Part shown: positions 9,219-16,863 of the stretch, in pieces
Position numbering within the stretch: the stretch's first letter is position 1
How the letters are laid out: each line of letters begins with the position of its first letter
Source of the DNA: Alphaproteobacteria bacterium
GTDB taxonomy: Bacteria > Pseudomonadota > Alphaproteobacteria > Reyranellales > Reyranellaceae
Length of the DNA: 55,890 nt
NCBI GenBank assembly: GCA_016869975.1
Contig: VGCZ01000036.1
Span: 1-55,890 of the forward strand
Direction: 5' to 3'
The notes under the pieces: generated by a model
Told to the model about the DNA's origin: nothing
Seen by the model: the letters and a program-made list of their open reading frames with translations, nothing else
Database searches by the model: none
Made by a program: the position numbers and the translations under genes

Positions 9219-10214
9219 ATGACCGCGCCTCGGTCGGGCCCCGAGGCCTGGCGGCGGCGGGCCGTGTGGTGGTTCGCGGGCGGTCTGCTGGCGTCGATTC
9301 TCGTCGCCACCGCGGTCTTCGCCTTCGGCGAGTCGAAGACGATGGTTGAGACCATCGGCAAGATCAGCCCCGGCGTCGTGCTCGGCTGCCTCGGACTGTC
9401 GCTGGTCAACTACGGCGCGCGCGCGTTGCGCTGGCACCTCTACACGCGCGGCCTGGGGCTGGGCGTGAGCCTGCCGCGCGACACGCTGTACTACGTCGCC
9501 GGCTTCGCCATGACCGTGACACCGGGCAAGATCGGCGAGGCGCTGCGCCTGTGGTTCCTGCGCCGTGGCCACGGGCATGGCTACGAGCGCACCCTGGCGC
9601 TGATCGCCGCCGACCGCATCGCCGACGCCACCGCCCTGGTGCTGATCGCGCTCATCGGCATCGCGCTCCTGCAAGCCAGCGTCGTGGCGATCGCGCCGAT
9701 GGCCGTCATCACTCTGATCGCCGTGTTCCTCGCGGTGCGCCCGCGCTACCTCGCGATCATGGTAGGCTGGGGCTATGGCGTCGTGCGGCGCTGGCCCAGG
9801 CTGTTCGGCCGCCTGCGCATCGCGGTCAAGCAATTGGCCAAGCTCGGCTCGCCGTGGCGTCTGATGGCGGCGCTGCTGCTCTCGCTCGTCGGCTGGTTCG
9901 CCGAGGTAATCCAGGTCTGGTGGGTGGTGCGCGCGCTGGGCGGCGCCATCGATATCTGGGGCGCGGCGGTGGCCTTCGCGGTGTCGATGGTGCTGGGCTC
10001 GGCGACCATGCTGCCCGGCGGGCTGGGTGGCACGGAGATCGGCATGGTGGCGTTGCTGACGCAGCGTGGCGTGTCGTTCGAGATCGCGGTGACGACCACG
10101 GCGCTCGTGCGCGTGACGACGCTGTGGTTCTCGGTGGCGCTGGGCATGGGATTCCTGCCGCTCGCCATGCGGCGCGTCACGGCTGACGGCAAGATCCGGG
10201 GGGCGACGGCATGA
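9219..10214 (+). CDS. Flippase-like membrane protein (LPG synthase TM/UPF0104 family)
   Basis: A 331-residue integral membrane protein with about seven to eight hydrophobic segments. Family marks are LSLVNYGARALRWHLYTRGL, TPGKIGEALRLWFLR near residue 105 and the conserved loop LPGGLGGTEIGMVALL near residue 265. There is no soluble lysyl-transferase domain. The family includes proteins implicated in moving or modifying lipid-linked substrates. Its place between the UbiA-like and DprE1-like genes suggests it handles the polyprenyl-linked pentose. It overlaps the next gene by four bases (ATGA). Confidence 0.82.
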   Translation: MTAPRSGPEAWRRRAVWWFAGGLLASILVATAVFAFGESKTMVETIGKISPGVVLGCLGLSLVNYGARALRWHLYTRGLGLGVSLPRDTLYYVAGFAMTVTPGKIGEALRLWFLRRGHGHGYERTLALIAADRIADATALVLIALIGIALLQASVVAIAPMAVITLIAVFLAVRPRYLAIMVGWGYGVVRRWPRLFGRLRIAVKQLAKLGSPWRLMAALLLSLVGWFAEVIQVWWVVRALGGAIDIWGAAVAFAVSMVLGSATMLPGGLGGTEIGMVALLTQRGVSFEIAVTTTALVRVTTLWFSVALGMGFLPLAMRRVTADGKIRGATA

Positions 10215-11536
10215 TGTGGAAGACCGCCACCTTCAGCGGCTGGGGACGGCTGCCCTACGGCACCTGCGAGGCGGCGCGGCCGGAGCGGCTGTCGCAATTG
10301 CGCGCGGCGATGACCGGCGGCGGGGCGGGAACCGTGATCGCGCGCGGCCTGGGCCGCAGCTACGGCGATTGCGCCGTCAACGAGGGCGGCCGCCTGGTGC
10401 TGACCGAGCGGCTTGATCGCCTGGTAAGCTTCGACGCCACGACGGGCGAGGTCGTCGTCGAGGCGGGCATCAGCCTGCGCAGCCTGCTCGATATCTTCCT
10501 GCCGCGCGGCTTTATCGTGCCGGTCTGCCCGGGCTCGGCCTTCGTCACCGTGGGCGGTGCGATCGCCAACGACGTGCACGGCAAGAACCACGAGAAGGAC
10601 GGAGCCTTCGCCGCGCATGTCGGGTGGTTCGAGCTGATGCTGCCCGATGGCGAGATCGTCCGGGTGTCGCGCGAGAGCGACGCGGCGCTGTTCGACGCCA
10701 CCGTGGGCGGCATCGGGCTGACCGGCATCATCGTCACCGCCTGCCTGCGCCTGACCCGTGTGCCGTCCAACGCGCTGATCGTGCGCGAGCGGCCGGTGCC
10801 CGATCTCGACGCGCTGCTGGCCAAGCTGCACGAGGAGGCGAGCGCCACCTACTCGGTGGCCTGGTTCGACGCGCTGGCCGGCGGCGGCGGCCTGGGCCGC
10901 GGCATCGTCGAGACGGCGACGGTGTCGCCCACCAGCATCCAGATCAAGCCACGCAAGGCCAGGAGTCTGCCGATCACGCCGCCGTCGCTGGTGCTCAATC
11001 CGCTGTCGGTGCGCGCCTTCAACGCGCTCTATCGCGCGCGCATGCCGAGCAATGGCCGCGAGAGCCTGCGCGGCTACGACAAGTTCCTGTTCCCGCTCGA
11101 CTCGCTGCGGGGCTGGAACCGCATGTACGGCAAGCCCGGCTTCCGCCAGTTCCAGAGCATCGTACCGGCCGCCGCGCTGGTGCCGCTGCTCGAACGCATC
11201 CGCGCGTCGCGCGCCGGCTCCTTCCTCGCGGTGCTCAAGGCGATGGGGCCGGCCGGGACGGGCATGCTGGCCTTTCCGATGGCGGGCTACGCCGTGGCGC
11301 TCGACTTCCCCAACCGGCCAGGTGTCGTCGAGCTGCTGGGCGACCTCGAACGCATCACGCTGGAGCATGGCGGCCGCGTCTATCTCGCCAAGGATTCCTG
11401 CCTCTCGGCGCAGGGTTTCGCCGCGATGTATCCGCGCCTGCCCGAGTTCCAGGACGTGCTCGAGCGCGTCGATCCGAAGCGGCGGCTGGGTTCGACCATG
11501 TCCAGACGGCTGGGAATCCGCGGAGGCGCGCCATGA
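10211..11536 (+). CDS. dprE1: DprE1-like decaprenylphosphoryl-ribose 2'-oxidase
   Basis: A 441-residue FAD oxidase of the VAO fold. The FAD domain has RGLGRSYGDCAVNEGG (about residues 45-60), PGSAFVTVGGAIANDVHGKN (108-126) and GGIGLTGIIV. His123 corresponds to mycobacterial His132 and Lys394 (YLAKDS) to the catalytic Lys418. The residue aligned with the benzothiazinone target Cys387 is Ala363 (GYAVALDFP). The C-terminus RRLGSTMSRRLG also matches DprE1. In mycobacteria DprE1 makes the 2-keto intermediate that DprE2 reduces. The gene is coupled to dprE2 by ATGA. Confidence 0.9.
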   Translation: MMWKTATFSGWGRLPYGTCEAARPERLSQLRAAMTGGGAGTVIARGLGRSYGDCAVNEGGRLVLTERLDRLVSFDATTGEVVVEAGISLRSLLDIFLPRGFIVPVCPGSAFVTVGGAIANDVHGKNHEKDGAFAAHVGWFELMLPDGEIVRVSRESDAALFDATVGGIGLTGIIVTACLRLTRVPSNALIVRERPVPDLDALLAKLHEEASATYSVAWFDALAGGGGLGRGIVETATVSPTSIQIKPRKARSLPITPPSLVLNPLSVRAFNALYRARMPSNGRESLRGYDKFLFPLDSLRGWNRMYGKPGFRQFQSIVPAAALVPLLERIRASRAGSFLAVLKAMGPAGTGMLAFPMAGYAVALDFPNRPGVVELLGDLERITLEHGGRVYLAKDSCLSAQGFAAMYPRLPEFQDVLERVDPKRRLGSTMSRRLGIRGGAP

Positions 11537-12279
11537 CCATGTCCCGCTGGCTGATCCTGGGCGCCACCTCGCCGATCGCGCGTGAGTTCGCACGGGTGGC
11601 CGCCGCCTCCGGCGCCGACATCGTGCTCGCCGGGCGCGACATGGAGGACATGGAGCGCAGCGCCGCCGACATTCGGGCGCGCAGCGAGCGCGCCGTGTCG
11701 GTGGTCGAGTTCGATGCGCTCGACATGGCCGCGCACGAGGCCTTCGTGCGCCGCTTCGACGAGGGCGGCGAGGGGTCGGTTGGCGTGTTCGTCGCCTTCG
11801 GCTTCATGCCCTCGCAAGCCGAGATCGACGCCACTCCCGAGCTCGGCGCGCATGTCATCAACGCCAACTTCACTGGCGCGGCCTCGGTCCTGCTGTGGCT
11901 CAAGCCGGTGCTGGAGAAGCGCAAGGGCGTGGTCGTGGTGCTGGGTTCGGTGGCCGGCGACAGGGGGCGGGCGTCGAATTACACCTACGGCTCGGCCAAG
12001 GCGGGGCTGCACACCTTCCTGCAGGGGCTGCGCATCGTGCTGGGTCGTTCCGGCGTGCGGGTGATCAACATCAAGCCGGGCTTCATCGACACCGGCATGA
12101 GCTGGGGCAACGTCAAGGACGGCCCGTTGATGGCTGAGCCCAGGGCGCTGGCCGAACGGGCGCTGAAGCTGGCCGACGGCAAGGGCGAGGGCGAGTCCTA
12201 CTTCCCCTGGTTCTGGTTCGTCATCATGACCATCATCAAATCAGTGCCCTACAAGATCTTCCGCAAGCTGCCGATCTGA
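11533..12279 (+). CDS. dprE2: DprE2-like short-chain reductase
   Basis: A 248-residue SDR. The nucleotide-binding start is WLILGATSPIARE (residues 6-18), the active site is VLGSVAGDRGRASNYTYGSAKAG with Ser139, Tyr152 and Lys156, and the PG motif is INIKPGFIDTGM. A hydrophobic C-terminus (FPWFWFVIMTIIKSVPYKIF) resembles DprE2 and would hold it at the membrane. It should reduce the keto product of DprE1 to polyprenyl-phosphoryl-arabinose. Start ATG 11533 overlaps the dprE1 stop; the frame extends upstream but there it is antiphase to dprE1. Confidence 0.88.
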   Translation: MTMSRWLILGATSPIAREFARVAAASGADIVLAGRDMEDMERSAADIRARSERAVSVVEFDALDMAAHEAFVRRFDEGGEGSVGVFVAFGFMPSQAEIDATPELGAHVINANFTGAASVLLWLKPVLEKRKGVVVVLGSVAGDRGRASNYTYGSAKAGLHTFLQGLRIVLGRSGVRVINIKPGFIDTGMSWGNVKDGPLMAEPRALAERALKLADGKGEGESYFPWFWFVIMTIIKSVPYKIFRKLPI

Positions 12280-12495
12280 CACGAAACGAACCGATATTTG
12301 CGGAATGCAAAATGATCTGATTCTGTTTCTCATATTAGTTTAATAAAACTATATAAATAATTGATATATAATGCATATTTGTATATGCTAGGCACGTATG
12401 TGTCGCCGTGCGCACATCGCGCAAACCTTCTCAAACGCCATCATTTCGACGCTCCTAGGGGCGGATTTCGGGGGTGTCGAGCCGAAGCGCGTACA
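12280..12495. other. A+T-rich intergenic stretch
   Basis: No gene is visible. From about 12290 to 12395 the sequence is strikingly A+T-rich (ATTAGTTTAATAAAACTATA and similar runs) in a window that is otherwise G+C-rich throughout. The change is abrupt on both sides. It follows the end of the arabinose-lipid cassette and precedes a phage-type gene, which suggests acquired DNA or a silenced promoter region. Confidence 0.8.
12361..12389 (+). promoter_or_regulatory. Sigma70-like promoter candidate
   Basis: TTGATA at 12361-12366 and TATGCT at 12384-12389 are separated by exactly 17 bases, matching 5/6 and 4/6 of the vegetative consensus. Transcription would start near 12396, 100 bases before the terminase-like gene. 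A+T-rich DNA yields such matches by chance more easily, so this is a candidate only. Confidence 0.4.
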
Positions 12496-13359
12496 ATGGC
12501 GTCCATGACGACCACCGAACCTGCGAAACCCACCGACCGCCTCTCGCCGCGCCACGCCCGCTTCGTGGCGGCCTACCTCGAGGACTTCAACGCCACCCAC
12601 GCCTATATCCGCGCCGGCTACAGCCCGCAGAGCGCCGCGGGCAACGCGTCGCGGCTGCTGCACCGGCCGGAGATCGCGGCGGCGATCGCCGACGGCAAGC
12701 GGCGCCTCACGCGGGCGCTGGCGATCGGTCCCGAGCGCATGGCCAGGGAATACGCCCGCATCGCCTTCGCCAATATCGACGACTTTGTAGATGTCGACGC
12801 CGACGGCGGCGTGCGCATCGACCTGGCCAGGGCGGATCGCGCCCAGCGGGCGGGGCTGGTCGACCTCACGGTCATCGAGGGCACCGAGTCGCGACCGCGG
12901 CGGGTGCGGATCAAGCTGGACAAGCTGCGCGCGCTCGACCAGCTGACCAAGCGGCTCGACCTGTTCGGCGAGAAGCCGGCGCCGGAGGTCTCGGCGGAAG
13001 AGCAGGGACGATTTCGGGAGGTGGTCGAGGGCCTGCAGCGAGTGCTGCGGTTCGAGCGCGAGCGGCGCATCGAGCTGGAGCGCCAGCTCGGGCTGGCGCA
13101 GGCGCCACCCGAGCCCGAGCCCGAACTCAAGCCCGAGCCGGAGATTCTCGAGGAGCCCGAGGCGGAGCCGATCGTGCTGCGGGGATTGGGTCCGCCCGAT
13201 CCGCCGCACCTGGCGGCCCCCATCTTGTGGCGCCACGTGTCCGGCTTGCATCCGAACGCCAAGATCATCAGTTCGGGCGGACGGAAGCCCGGCGACCCGC
13301 CGGACTCCTACGAAGCATTGAAGCAATGGGCGACAGCTTCCCCACCGAGGCGAAGGTGA
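12496..13359 (+). CDS. Orphan terminase small-subunit-like protein
   Basis: A 287-residue protein. Residues 16-70 match the DNA-binding helix-turn-helix domain of phage terminase small subunits (LSPRHARFVAAYLEDFNATH, then AYIRAGYSPQSAAGNASRLL). The middle part (residues 70-160) fits the family oligomerisation region. The tail is unusual: a Pro-Glu rich stretch (EPEPELKPEPEILEEPEAEP, about residues 205-225) followed by a Gly/Pro-rich end. No large terminase, portal or capsid gene is nearby, so it is a phage remnant or a domesticated DNA-binding protein. ATG 12496 is chosen; ATG 12505 is possible. Confidence 0.8.
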   Translation: MASMTTTEPAKPTDRLSPRHARFVAAYLEDFNATHAYIRAGYSPQSAAGNASRLLHRPEIAAAIADGKRRLTRALAIGPERMAREYARIAFANIDDFVDVDADGGVRIDLARADRAQRAGLVDLTVIEGTESRPRRVRIKLDKLRALDQLTKRLDLFGEKPAPEVSAEEQGRFREVVEGLQRVLRFERERRIELERQLGLAQAPPEPEPELKPEPEILEEPEAEPIVLRGLGPPDPPHLAAPILWRHVSGLHPNAKIISSGGRKPGDPPDSYEALKQWATASPPRRR

Positions 13360-13392
13360 GATAGAAGGACAGATCGGGTACGAGGATCGGCG

Positions 13393-13749
13393 ATGCGACG
13401 AGCGAGTGGTTGGGTCATAGCGGCGCTGTGCCTGTCGGCCTGTGCCGACGAGGCGGCCGAGCAGGTGGTAACGGTGCGGTCCGATCCGCCCGGCGCCTCC
13501 TGCCAGGTCACGCGGGACAACCTCTCGGTCGGCGCCGTGCCGGCGACACCGGGGAGCATCAGGGTGACCAAGGGCACCGCGCCGCTGATCGTGGCCTGCT
13601 CGCTGTCGGGTTACGAGACAATCACCGGCGGCTTCGAGGCGCGCTACCGCGGCGGCAACCTGTTCGCCGCACGCGGCGGCGGGCCGCCGGCGGTCGACCC
13701 GCGCGACTATTCCTATGCCGACGAGCTGATGATCACCTTGCGACGGTAA
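13393..13749 (+). CDS. Small predicted lipoprotein, PEGA-like
   Basis: A 118-residue protein with a lipoprotein signal: charged start MRR, hydrophobic core and lipobox LSAC, with Cys18 as lipidation site. The mature part begins with VVTVRSDPPGASCQVTRDN, the strand-turn pattern of PEGA domains, and contains a second Cys pair candidate (VACSLSGYE). It is probably anchored in the outer or inner membrane facing the periplasm. Function unknown. Ribosome site GAGGA lies eight bases upstream. Confidence 0.75.
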   Translation: MRRASGWVIAALCLSACADEAAEQVVTVRSDPPGASCQVTRDNLSVGAVPATPGSIRVTKGTAPLIVACSLSGYETITGGFEARYRGGNLFAARGGGPPAVDPRDYSYADELMITLRR

Positions 13750-13762
13750 TGCGCTCCGTCGC

Positions 13763-13844
13763 CCGTCATCCCGAGTGCAGCGAGGGATCTCCTCGAAACG
13801 GGGCGCTGCTATCACGAGATCCCTCGCTGCGCTCGGGATGACGG
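13763..13844. repeat. Long inverted repeat (29-bp arms)
   Basis: The left arm 13763-13791 begins CCGTCATCCCGAG. The right arm 13816-13844 is its reverse complement with one mismatch out of 29, and a 24-base loop separates them. The same 29-base sequence recurs as a single arm at 26348-26376, so it is a dispersed family distinct from the C/G-rich hairpins. Transcribed RNA would form a strong hairpin between the lipoprotein and PhyH genes. Confidence 0.9.
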
Positions 13845-13872
13845 GGGGCGGTAGAGACACAGGAGACCAACC

Positions 13873-14754
13873 ATGCGGCTGACCAAGTCCCAGGTCGAGG
13901 ATTTCTGGCGCGACGGCTATCTCGTCGTCGAGGACGCGGTGACGCCCAAGCAGCTCGCGGCGCTGCGGGCGGAGATCGACACCTGGGTCGAGCAGAGTCG
14001 CGCGCATACCCAGCCCTTCGGAACGCCCACGGTCGACGGCCGGCCGCGCTTCGACATGGGTACCGAGCACAGCGCGGCCAAGCCGGCGCTCCGGCGCATC
14101 AACAATCCCTCCGACATCTCCGAGGCCTATCTCGAGGTGATGCGCGACGCCGGCACGGTCGACATGGTGGCCGACCTGATCGGCCCCGACGTGAAGTTCC
14201 ATCACTGCAAGATCAATCTGAAACTGTCCGGCGCGAAGACCCAGGTCGACTACCACCAGGACTTCGCCTACACGCCGCACACCAACGACGACATCGTCAC
14301 CGCGCTGCTCTTCCTCGACGACAACGATCCGACCAATGGCGCGCTGACCGTGGTGCCCGGCTCGCACAAGGGGCCGATGCTCTCGCTCTTCCAGGGCGAA
14401 CGCTTCACCGGCGCGGTCGATCCCAAGGTCGAAGCGGAGCTCAAGGCCAAGAGCGTGCCGTGTTACGGCAAGGCCGGCTCGGTCTGCCTGATGCACACCA
14501 AGCTGGCGCATGGCTCGGAGCCCAACCGCAGCGATCACTCGCGCGGCCTCTATATCTGCGTCTACACGGCGGCCGACGCCGTGCCGATCGCGCGCAACCC
14601 GATGCCCAGCACGCACGAGGGGGAGATCGTGCGCGGCAAGCCGGCGCGTTTCGCGCGCCTGCAGGCCGGCCAGGTCGAGCTCCCGCAGCAGCCGAAGTCG
14701 GCTTCGTTCTTCACGGTGCTCGGCCAGGATTCGGCGAAGGCCGCCGCCGAGTGA
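13873..14754 (+). CDS. Phytanoyl-CoA dioxygenase family protein (PhyH)
   Basis: A 293-residue non-heme Fe(II)/2-oxoglutarate oxygenase. The iron triad is visible as His128 and Asp130 (DYHQDFAYTPHT) and distal His213 (KLAHGSEPNRS). Arg224 (DHSRGLY) is placed to bind 2-oxoglutarate. The double-stranded beta-helix core lies between them, with VVPGSHKGP as the usual turn. It is cytosolic. The substrate cannot be read from sequence; the family hydroxylates many acyl and small secondary metabolites. It overlaps the next gene by GTGA, so the two products are probably made together. Confidence 0.88.
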   Translation: MRLTKSQVEDFWRDGYLVVEDAVTPKQLAALRAEIDTWVEQSRAHTQPFGTPTVDGRPRFDMGTEHSAAKPALRRINNPSDISEAYLEVMRDAGTVDMVADLIGPDVKFHHCKINLKLSGAKTQVDYHQDFAYTPHTNDDIVTALLFLDDNDPTNGALTVVPGSHKGPMLSLFQGERFTGAVDPKVEAELKAKSVPCYGKAGSVCLMHTKLAHGSEPNRSDHSRGLYICVYTAADAVPIARNPMPSTHEGEIVRGKPARFARLQAGQVELPQQPKSASFFTVLGQDSAKAAAE

Positions 14755-15569
14755 GCATCGCGGCGATCGACGAGGGCGCGGCGACCGGCGAGCTCGCCGC
14801 GCTGTTCGCCGATATCCGCGCCACCCTGGGCGTCGGCGTCGTCAACCTGATCTGGCGCCACCTCGCCACCATCGAGGGCGCGCTGCCCTGGGCGTGGAGC
14901 GCGGTGCGACCGCTCTATGTCGACGGCGTCATCGAGGCCGAGGCCGAGCGTTTGCGCGCGCGCATGCGGCTGCTCGACCTGCCGCGTGTACCGTCCGAGG
15001 TACTGACATCGGTCGGTCTCGATGCCGCGGCGATGTCGGGCGTGAAGACGGTGATCGCGACGTACGACCGCAGCAACACCATGAATCTGTTGGCGCTGTC
15101 GTCGCTGCTCGCCAGCCTCGACGGCGACGTCGCGTTGGGCGGGCAGGCGAGCGGCGGTCGCACCGGCGGCGTCGAGGGCGCATTGCCCAGGCTGCTGAAC
15201 GAAAGCGATGTGGCGCCCGAGACCTGGGCGCTGGTACTGCGGCTCAACATGCTGGGCGAGCGCGACGAGGGCAGGGTGCTGGCCAGCATGTATCGCCACC
15301 TCGCGCACTGGCCGGGTGTGCTGGCGTTGGCGTGGACGTTGCTCGCGCCGGCCGACGCCGACGGCAGCCTCGGCGGCGCGATCGCCGACAACCTCGCCGG
15401 CGCCAGGGCGCGCGCGCGTTCGCTGGCCGCGATGCTGAAGCCGTCGAGCGCCGCCCACCTGCCGCCGGCGGAGCGCGCCGCGGCGCGCAAAGCGATCACG
15501 CTCTTCGTCGATCACCCGATCGGCAAGATGGTCACGATCTGCCGAATGCTGAGGCTGGCGATTCGGTAA
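14751..15569 (+). CDS. DehI-family protein lacking the catalytic Asp
   Basis: A 272-residue protein resembling group I haloacid dehalogenase DehI, which has two similar halves. Matches include VNLIWRHLATIEGALPWAW (first half), ATYDRSNTMNLLALSSL and LAHWPGVLALAWTLLAP (second half). Aligned by eye with Pseudomonas putida DehI, the water-activating Asp189 position is Met180 here (LASMYRHLAHWP). Dehalogenation by the known mechanism is therefore doubtful. The GTG start at 14751 sits in the PhyH stop region. It may act on the product of the PhyH enzyme; that is inference. Confidence 0.7.
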   Translation: MSIAAIDEGAATGELAALFADIRATLGVGVVNLIWRHLATIEGALPWAWSAVRPLYVDGVIEAEAERLRARMRLLDLPRVPSEVLTSVGLDAAAMSGVKTVIATYDRSNTMNLLALSSLLASLDGDVALGGQASGGRTGGVEGALPRLLNESDVAPETWALVLRLNMLGERDEGRVLASMYRHLAHWPGVLALAWTLLAPADADGSLGGAIADNLAGARARARSLAAMLKPSSAAHLPPAERAAARKAITLFVDHPIGKMVTICRMLRLAIR

Positions 15570-15576
15570 GACGAGA

Positions 15577-15720
15577 TACCTTCCCCCGCTGGCGGGGGAA
15601 GGTGGCGCGAAGCGCCGGATAGGGGTGGTTGGTACGACAACCCCACTGTCCGCGACTGACCGCTATGCCGGCACCCCCATCCGCCCTTCGGGCACCTTCC
15701 CCCGCAAGCGGGGGAAGGTA
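15577..15720. repeat. Full-length composite palindromic repeat, copy 2
   Basis: The element is bounded by two hairpins of the ACCTTCCCCCGC/GCGGGGGAAGGT type (15578-15603 and 15694-15719). Its interior matches copy 1 at 8026-8158 in opposite orientation (GACTGACCGCTATGCCGGCA, then CATCCGCCCTTCGGGCACC). It lies between two convergent genes and has no open frame of note. Its form suggests a non-autonomous mobile or structural element that could end transcription from both sides. Confidence 0.85.
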
Positions 15721-15724
15721 GAGA

Positions 15725-16579
15725 CTACTCCGCCGCCCGGCGCTCCGCCGTGCGCCACGACAGCCACTCGGCCATGGCGGCCTCCATGGTCATGAACACC
15801 GCGCCATGCTCGATCAGCTTCTGGATCAGCCGCTCCATCATGATCATGCGATGGCCACGACCGATGACATGCGGATGGAAAGTGTAGGTGAGGATGCCGC
15901 GCTCACGCACGCGGGTCATGTAGATGAAGTCGTCGACGAAGTTCTCGAGCACACCGCCGGCGTTCATCAGCCCCTGCTGCACGCCGCCGGTGGGCAGACG
16001 CATGTATTCGAAGTGCGGGTAGTCGTCGAGCGACCAGGAGATCGGCATCTCCAGCAGCGAGGTCTCGCGGCCGCGCACGAAGTGCTTCAGCAGCTCGGCC
16101 TGGTCGCCCTGGCGCGCCCAGTAGCAATCGTAGTCGTCGCCCATCATCGAGCTGTCGTAGCGCATGCCGTGCTTGAGCAGCAGCTCGATGCTGTGCGGGC
16201 TCAGATCCCAGGCCGGCGAGCGATAGCCGCGCGCATATCTGCCCGACACGCGCTTGATCGACTCGTTGCCGCGCACGATCTCCTCTTCCTCCTCCTCGCG
16301 GCTGAGCGAGACGGGCAGGCGATGGGTCCAGCCGTGATGCGCCAGCTCGTGGCCGGCCGCGACATAGGACTCGACGCTGGCGGTTGCGCTGTCGATGGTG
16401 TGGCCCGGCGTGAAGAAGGTCGCCTTGATGTCGTAGCGCTTCAGCAGCTCGACGATGCGGGGGATGGCGACGAGATCGTACTCGCCGCGCGAGATCGCCG
16501 TCGGCGAGGTCATGCCGCGCGAGATGAAGCCCGACATGTGGTCGTGGTCGAAGGTCAGGCAGACGATGTAGCGGCGCAT
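15725..16579 (-). CDS. NodB-type polysaccharide deacetylase family protein
   Basis: A 284-residue metal-dependent deacetylase-fold protein. Motif 1 is LTFDHDHM (Asp11 and Asp13) and motif 2 is HHGWTH (His82 and His86). Later come GYRSPAWDLSP (motif 3) and TFHPHVIGRG near residue 240, with a conserved His. Lack of a signal peptide points to a cytosolic amidase or deacetylase acting on a small molecule rather than on cell-wall glycan. ATG 16579 is preferred because GGGGAGG lies eight bases upstream. Confidence 0.85.
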   Translation of the reverse strand: MRRYIVCLTFDHDHMSGFISRGMTSPTAISRGEYDLVAIPRIVELLKRYDIKATFFTPGHTIDSATASVESYVAAGHELAHHGWTHRLPVSLSREEEEEEIVRGNESIKRVSGRYARGYRSPAWDLSPHSIELLLKHGMRYDSSMMGDDYDCYWARQGDQAELLKHFVRGRETSLLEMPISWSLDDYPHFEYMRLPTGGVQQGLMNAGGVLENFVDDFIYMTRVRERGILTYTFHPHVIGRGHRMIMMERLIQKLIEHGAVFMTMEAAMAEWLSWRTAERRAAE

Positions 16580-16863
16580 GGCGAGGCCTCCCCGTGGGTC
16601 CGGCGGGCGCGATGGTATGACCAGAGGGCCGGGGCGACAACCCGCATGGCGATCCGACGGCCGCCGTCGCGCGTCAGCTTCGTGTTGTCTTTCCCGTACG
16701 GACGCAGCATGATCGGTCAAGACAAGTGGGCAGAACGCAGCCTAACGAACGCACGGCGCCGGGACTCTTTCGGTGACAACGAGGCGAAAGTGGCTGGGCC
16801 GTATGGGAGGAACTGGGTTGGCATCGAACGATTCGTCGGCCGTGGCCGGACGGGGCTAGGGCC
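16580..16863. promoter_or_regulatory. Divergent intergenic region with putative promoters
   Basis: These 284 bases separate the minus-strand deacetylase from the plus-strand livG, so promoters for both should lie here. No gene is visible. The only symmetrical element noted is CTTTCG/CGAAAG (16767-16772 and 16785-16790, 12-base spacer), a weak candidate operator. Confidence 0.4.

Noticed and set aside
8025-12015. Very long open frames antisense to the arabinose-lipid genes (for example 8025-9833 and 9773-11593, minus strand)
   Set aside because: They are rich in Arg, Ala, His and Gln with no family pattern, and they mirror the G+C-rich third positions of the real plus-strand genes.
12280-13359. 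Prophage
   Set aside because: Only a terminase small-subunit-like gene is present; no integrase, large terminase, capsid, tail or lysis gene.
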